Under the pieces are notes generated by a model. It was not told where the DNA came from, ran no database searches, and was given only the letters and a program-made list of their open reading frames with translations. Of a stretch of DNA of 26,317 nt, positions 23,689 to 26,317 are shown piece after piece. Positions within the stretch are counted from its first letter, which is position 1. Each line of letters opens with the position of its first letter. This stretch comes from a virus. The position numbers and the translations under genes were made by a program. The stretch is taken from the IMG/VR virus record IMGVR_UViG_3300027712_000129, positions 1 through 26,317 of that record. One strand, 5' to 3'.

Positions 23689-24555
23689 TCATCTAATTAC
23701 TTCTTTTAGTGTCACTTCGCCATCTAGTATGCCACCATCTGAGATTGTTAATTTTTGATCTGTTATCTTTGCGGCAGAAGAGATTGAGAGAGTCATTAAA
23801 CTGCTCACTTTATTATCGCCCATCAAGTTGATGGAAAATGCTTCGCCCGTGCCATACTGATCAATTAACTTGCCCACGTTGGTTGATTTGATAGACATCT
23901 CTTTTGTAACACGATCTAGAAACATCTTTGACGCAAATTGTTGGCCAATTTCATAAACAGGAGTGCGGGCACATGAGACTTTGTATGTGATTTGTTGTTT
24001 AGATGGATCTGATAGATTATCGCTAGACCCTCCATTGACTATGGCATTGTGGCCGTGAATCAAACCACTGGTAAAATTGTATGCCGTCAAATTATTATTG
24101 ACAAGACTACTTGTAGAGCCTGTGAGTTTTTCTCCAGTGGGCATGTGTAAACAAGTAAAATCAGCAGTCAACATCGCTGGCGTAAAAGGTTGAACAGTAA
24201 CTGATGCGGTATTCAAATAGCAGTCAGGACCACCACCATCACCAAACAAATTGTCGCCTACACTTATATAACACGGCTCATCTCCCGTGAGAGATGTTAA
24301 TAAGAAGCGAGCATAAGAAGAGCCTGTATCATTCAATGCAAAATCTACAGGAAAAGTCATGGATATGTTTGCGCCAATGCCTCCTCCAATTCGCAATCCA
24401 TTCGGTTGAATCGCGCCAAGCAGTCTTGATTCTTCGAGTTTGTTTTGATATTGGATGGATACATTTGTGGCTGGTATAGCGACTCCCGCACCTACGAGGT
24501 TGCCGTCTTTAGTATATATTGATACTGGTAGGATTTGATATGTAATTGTAGGCAT
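23689..24555 (-). CDS. Putative tail-tube-like structural protein (288 aa)
   Basis: This is a beta-rich virion-type protein with few charged residues. Segments such as NKLEESRLLGAIQPNG, ANISMTFPVDF and LNTASVTVQPFTPAMLTADFTC, and an ending pattern DQKLTISDGGILDGEVTLKEV, resemble phage tail tube or related sheet-rich structural subunits. The major tail protein at 7535 has a similar end (strand pair, then a Gly-rich strand), so a distant paralogue is possible. The exact role is not certain. It is the first gene of the leftward late block, starting at the divergent control region. A GTGTAA element ends 8 nt before its ATG, which has no Shine-Dalgarno sequence. It ends before a 187-nt gap containing an inverted repeat. 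Confidence 0.68.
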   Translation of the reverse strand: MPTITYQILPVSIYTKDGNLVGAGVAIPATNVSIQYQNKLEESRLLGAIQPNGLRIGGGIGANISMTFPVDFALNDTGSSYARFLLTSLTGDEPCYISVGDNLFGDGGGPDCYLNTASVTVQPFTPAMLTADFTCLHMPTGEKLTGSTSSLVNNNLTAYNFTSGLIHGHNAIVNGGSSDNLSDPSKQQITYKVSCARTPVYEIGQQFASKMFLDRVTKEMSIKSTNVGKLIDQYGTGEAFSINLMGDNKVSSLMTLSISSAAKITDQKLTISDGGILDGEVTLKEVIR

Positions 24556-24563
24556 CTATGAGA

Positions 24564-24569
24564 TTACAC
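24564..24569 (-). promoter_or_regulatory. GTGTAA element upstream of the first late gene
   Basis: GTGTAATCTCAT on the minus strand ends 8 nt before ATG 24555, at the head of the leftward late block. Confidence 0.42.
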
Positions 24570-24710
24570 TCTGGGATTTTTTTTGATTTTTTTTATAATT
24601 GATTTTTGGTGTTGGTCGAAGTCTTTTCGAAGAATGGGGGGGTAGCTTGGCGAGAGGTATTGTTTGTTTGACTAGGGGAGATTGAGGAAACTGTCCCCCC
24701 GCCCCTATCC

Positions 24711-24774
24711 AAAATCTAACGGTTAGATTTTTTTGAGAAATGGGGGGGGATCTAACAATTGTTAGGTGTTAGAT
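24711..24774. promoter_or_regulatory. Cluster of GTTAGAT/ATCTAAC half-sites (candidate operators)
   Basis: A palindrome with 10-bp arms (AAAATCTAAC and GTTAGATTTT, one base apart) is followed 20 nt later by CTAACAATTGTTAG and then GTTAGAT. At least four half-sites of (A)TCTAAC occur within 64 nt. The same heptamer appears twice at the right edge of the window (around 26304-26316). The first palindrome is followed by T runs and might instead be a terminator. Confidence 0.5.
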
Positions 24775-24848
24775 GGTGGGGCGGGGTATTTGTCAACTTC
24801 AATCGTTCAGAAATCGAAAAATAAATTTCACAATAAATGCAGAAAGCT

Positions 24849-24911
24849 CTTGCGCGAAAGCGTAAAATGTTCCATTCTTTCCTTGTCAGCAACCCCCACC
24901 CCACCCCTACC
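24849..24911 (+). repeat. Small-gene leader, copy 1
   Basis: This copy contains TTGCGC-GAAA-GCGTAA, a possible hairpin with a GAAA loop, then AATGTTCCATTCTTTCC, TTGTCAGCAA and a (CCCCA)n tract that ends directly at the ATG. There is no Shine-Dalgarno sequence. It shares nearly all of this with copies 2 and 4. Confidence 0.85.
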
Positions 24912-25073
24912 ATGAATGCAATAACTGAAATCAAAGCCGCCTCCTTTGCCCACGCCTGCAAGCTGCAAAGCGCGGGAGTCATCACGTCCGCTGAATGGAA
25001 AATGTACGTTGACGCTTTGCATGACTGGCTTGAGATAAAAATATCTGAAAAAAAGTCTTGCGCGAAAGCGTAA
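24912..25073 (+). CDS. Small hypothetical early-type protein (53 aa)
   Basis: This small protein (MNAITEIKAASFAHACKLQS, then AEWKMYVDALHDWLEIKISE) is probably all-helical and soluble. The chosen ATG directly follows the conserved C-rich leader; an in-frame ATG 75 nt further up would put the whole leader inside the protein, which is unlikely. The last codons run into the next leader copy, whose GCGTAA supplies the stop, so the repeat has overrun the original gene end (an ATATCTGAA preceding both copies 2 and 4 suggests an ancestral stop there). No function is recognised. Confidence 0.65.
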   Translation: MNAITEIKAASFAHACKLQSAGVITSAEWKMYVDALHDWLEIKISEKKSCAKA

Positions 25074-25124
25074 AATGATTCATTCTCTCCCTGTCAGCAA
25101 CCCCCACCCCACCCCACCCCTACC
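25057..25124 (+). repeat. Small-gene leader, copy 2
   Basis: This copy has the same order of elements as copy 1: TTGCGC-GAAA-GCGTAA, AATGATTCATTCTCTCC, CTGTCAGCAA and a longer C-rich tract with four C runs before TACC and the ATG. Its complement has four runs of G separated by single T, a perfect G-quadruplex pattern. Confidence 0.85.
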
Positions 25125-25352
25125 ATGACCATTGCAATAACGGAAGTTAAGAACCTTGAGTTTGTCGAAGTTTTAGAAGTACTTGAACGTGGTCAATGGG
25201 CTGCTTGGCTTGTCACTTTCGAGCATGACGGCAAGCTTTGCGAGGGAGAGCTAGAAGCTTGCTGCAATGAGCCTGATGATTTTCACCATGACATGATCGG
25301 AAATTGCGAGCTTAGTTTACCCGTTGTCCCGCTTGCCCATCGCGATTATTGA
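25125..25352 (+). CDS. Small acidic hypothetical protein (75 aa)
   Basis: The protein (MTIAITEVKNLEFVEVLEVL, then QWAAWLVTFEHDGKLCEGEL) is acidic, probably alpha/beta, with a later Cys-rich acidic stretch (EACCNEPDDFHHD). It starts directly after leader copy 2. It has no similarity by eye to the other small ORFs apart from the ITE near its start, shared with the preceding gene (AITEIK/AITEVK). Soluble acidic phage proteins sometimes mimic DNA, but nothing here proves that. Confidence 0.7.
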   Translation: MTIAITEVKNLEFVEVLEVLERGQWAAWLVTFEHDGKLCEGELEACCNEPDDFHHDMIGNCELSLPVVPLAHRDY

Positions 25353-25360
25353 AAAAAAAC

Positions 25361-25420
25361 CTTGCGTAAAAACCCTTTTTCCTTCATTCTCTCCCTGTCA
25401 GCAATACCTCACCTCACCTC
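25361..25420 (+). repeat. Small-gene leader, copy 3 (diverged)
   Basis: This copy keeps CTTGCG at the start and the central TTCATTCTCTCCCTGTCAGC, but has lost the GAAA hairpin, and the C-rich tract is replaced by three ACCTC units before ATG. The pentamer period is the same, so the tract probably expands by units of five. Confidence 0.8.
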
Positions 25421-25666
25421 ATGAAACAAATCATTCACACTGCCGCCAAAGACTTCACCTTGACTCTCCTCAATTCCGAGATTCAATTCAGCCATGAGAA
25501 GCATCTGCCAAAAAAATGGTTCACGTTAGACTTCAAAAAAGGTCAAGACGTGCGCGTATCATGGTGCAAGGTGGTTCAACGTGATGGCCAGCTTTTGCTA
25601 GTATGCAGGGGCGGAGTTGCGCAGAGCTTCCCCTTTCCTCTTGACTGTCTAAATGAAGATATCTGA
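25421..25666 (+). CDS. Small hypothetical protein (81 aa)
   Basis: The protein (MKQIIHTAAKDFTLTLLNSE) is probably a small alternating strand/loop fold, basic in the middle (KHLPKKWFTLDFKKGQDVRVSW), with a central WCKVVQRDGQLLLVCRGG motif. It starts directly after leader copy 3. No family is recognised. The short LDFKKG...VRVSWCKV...LLLVCRG alternation resembles a small beta barrel, but this is by eye only. Confidence 0.7.
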   Translation: MKQIIHTAAKDFTLTLLNSEIQFSHEKHLPKKWFTLDFKKGQDVRVSWCKVVQRDGQLLLVCRGGVAQSFPFPLDCLNEDI

Positions 25667-25674
25667 AGAAAAGG

Positions 25675-25733
25675 CTTGCAGGAAAGCGTAAAATGATTCA
25701 TCCTCTCCTTGTCAGCAACCCCCACCCCACCCC
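25675..25733 (+). repeat. Small-gene leader, copy 4
   Basis: This copy matches copies 1 and 2 through GGAAAGCGTAAAATGATTCA, the central CTCTCCTTGTCAGCAA and the C-rich tract ending in CCCC directly before ATG. The left hairpin arm carries two changes, so the stem is weaker. The preceding ATATCTGAAG is shared with copy 2. Confidence 0.85.
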
Positions 25734-25904
25734 ATGTTCATTCAATTTCTTCCTACTATGCCACTAGGCACCCTAACAAACCACGGCGTTTTCGTTAGGG
25801 TTGACCCTAACGGTTACTGCTACTTCGAGAAAACCAAGCGCGACGGTTCTATTGTCCCTAGCTGGTGCGGCTCGAAAGCGTTGCATTGCGTTCAGCTTCG
25901 ATAG
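25734..25904 (+). CDS. Small hypothetical protein (56 aa)
   Basis: This 56-codon gene begins directly after leader copy 4 (MFIQFLPTMPLGTLTNHG) and has an aromatic, Gly-containing middle (VRVDPNGYCYFEKTKRDGS) and a Trp-Cys-rich end. The pattern GVFVRVDPNGYCYFEKTKRDG suggests a small beta-hairpin or sheet. It is short, but the leader supports the start and the frame closes with TAG. Within it lies an 18-bp palindrome (GTTAGGGTTGACCCTAAC, 25794-25811). Confidence 0.65.
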   Translation: MFIQFLPTMPLGTLTNHGVFVRVDPNGYCYFEKTKRDGSIVPSWCGSKALHCVQLR

Positions 25905-25925
25905 ACTATCCATTCCAATACTCAA

Positions 25926-25945
25926 GGGGGCGCGAAAGCGCCCCC
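25926..25945 (+). other. Perfect GC-rich hairpin with GAAA loop
   Basis: GGGGGCGC pairs with GCGCCCCC around a GAAA tetraloop. No T tract follows, so it is not a classical terminator. The GAAA loop and the CGC/GCG base of the stem match the hairpin in leader copies 1 and 2. It may stabilise or attenuate the transcript between two small genes. Confidence 0.7.
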
Positions 25946-25965
25946 GCTTCCCCCTTCACGCTCCA

Positions 25966-25992
25966 ATGAAACCAATCTACTTGCAGCCATGA
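25966..25992 (+). CDS. 8-codon leader peptide candidate
   Basis: ATG at 25966 opens an 8-residue frame (MKPIYLQP) whose TGA overlaps the ATG of the next small gene (ATGA). It lies just after the GC-rich hairpin. Such overlap implies translational coupling, but a frame this short could be chance. Confidence 0.35.
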   Translation: MKPIYLQP

Positions 25993-26087
25993 TTGCACGC
26001 CTCACTTTGTGCCTACTGCTTGCCCTTGCTGGTGCCGCCCGCTCATGTTCCCCTTCAACACCTAATCAAATACACCTAACAAAATGA
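25989..26087 (+). CDS. Tiny membrane or secreted protein candidate (32 aa)
   Basis: The product MIARLTLCLLLALAGAARSC continues for 12 further polar residues. A basic N-terminus, a hydrophobic core and a small-residue/Cys region give the look of a signal peptide or single membrane anchor; AARSC is only a weak lipobox. It overlaps the next gene in ATGA and may itself be coupled to the 8-codon frame upstream. Small phage proteins of this kind include lysis and superinfection-exclusion peptides, but no function can be assigned. Confidence 0.5.
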   Translation: MIARLTLCLLLALAGAARSCSPSTPNQIHLTK

Positions 26088-26308
26088 GAAACCGAGCAAT
26101 CAAACTAGTCAACAAAGCCGTCAAAGAGCTAACGGGGGGCGCGGTTGACATGAGCGACCTAGCAGACACGGCCAGCTTGTGCGCTGGGTTGGACGAGCTG
26201 CAAGAGCTGTTAGAGCTGGCCGATGAATTCACCCCCATGCAAGAACTGTTAGACGTAGCACAGACAATAGCCTACGACTTGTTAGAAGAAGAGGGTTTTC
26301 CAGTCTAA
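26084..26308 (+). CDS. Small acidic helical protein (74 aa)
   Basis: The protein (MRNRAIKLVNKAVKELTGG) has a short basic start and then two acidic leucine-rich helices (ELQELLELADEF and MQELLDVAQTIAYDLLEEE). It overlaps the preceding 32-aa gene by 4 nt, so it is translationally coupled. The fold suggests a small helical bundle. No family is recognised; acidic small early phage proteins are often inhibitors of host proteins, but this is only a guess. Confidence 0.68.
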   Translation: MRNRAIKLVNKAVKELTGGAVDMSDLADTASLCAGLDELQELLELADEFTPMQELLDVAQTIAYDLLEEEGFPV

Positions 26309-26317
26309 CATCTAACA

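Larger units (their letters stand above)
24556..24911. promoter_or_regulatory. Divergent control region between late (minus) and early (plus) genes
   Basis: This 356-nt region has no convincing gene. It contains a GTGTAA element (minus, 24564-24569), runs of seven or eight G (around 24636-24643 and 24742-24749), C runs (24694-24705), a 10-bp inverted repeat (AAAATCTAAC at 24711-24720 and its complement at 24722-24731), the palindrome CTAACAATTGTTAG (24752-24765), a further GTTAGAT (24768-24774), and the first copy of the small-gene leader (from 24849). The repeated CTAAC/GTTAG half-sites look like operators for a dimeric regulator. The G/C runs and palindromes could also mark a replication origin. 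Confidence 0.55.

Noticed and set aside
24837-24911. N-terminal extension of the 53-aa gene to an upstream ATG
   Set aside because: It would translate the whole conserved leader, whose sequence is shared by three other copies that directly abut an ATG; the start at 24912 is the parallel one.
24849-25733. CRISPR-like array
   Set aside because: Repeat units are about 60 nt, spaced about 150-250 nt by open reading frames, and abut start codons; there are no short uniform spacers and no cas genes.
25801-25992. 63-aa plus-strand frame overlapping the 56-aa gene
   Set aside because: It starts at a TTG inside the gene that follows leader copy 4, has no leader of its own, and runs through the GC-rich hairpin.

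Overview
The window is part of a tailed double-stranded DNA phage genome (Caudoviricetes): a nearly complete head-and-packaging module plus the start of the tail module. There are no rRNA, tRNA or host housekeeping genes. The DNA is AT-rich across the structural genes and visibly richer in G+C at the right end (after about 24,600). Most start codons have no clear Shine-Dalgarno sequence and are preceded by A/T-rich DNA, so the host may initiate translation largely without one. The host cannot be named from the sequence.

Layout. Positions 1-5537 (minus strand) hold a tape measure protein running off the left edge, then two overlapping genes in the usual tail-chaperone position and a small gene. 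Positions 5587-8704 (plus strand) hold an island of three compact neck/tail genes and a major tail protein, closed by a strong terminator. Positions 8780-24555 (minus strand) are the main late block. In transcription order it contains a tail-tube-like structural protein, a zinc-ribbon protein, a sigma-factor-like protein, a candidate small terminase, a C2H2/ERCC4 nuclease, the large terminase with two inteins, the portal, a charged core protein, a protease-scaffold fusion, a head protein, the major capsid protein with its own terminator, and two small neck/head proteins. Positions 24556-24911 form a divergent control region with GTTAG/CTAAC palindromes and long G or C runs. From 24912 to the right edge the plus strand carries very small unrelated ORFs, most of them preceded by a copy of the same roughly 60-nt leader.

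How it fits together. The sigma-like protein and its zinc-ribbon neighbour probably switch on late transcription. A recurring GTGTAA element just upstream of several late genes is a candidate recognition site. The terminase, portal, protease/scaffold and capsid genes build and fill the head. The tape measure gene is unusual: beyond its TP901-like core it carries a P-loop domain and a nuclease-like segment, set off by five (I/V)PNFA motifs, and looks like a tail protein that also carries enzymatic cargo. The small right-end genes resemble an early, host-takeover set under a common leader.
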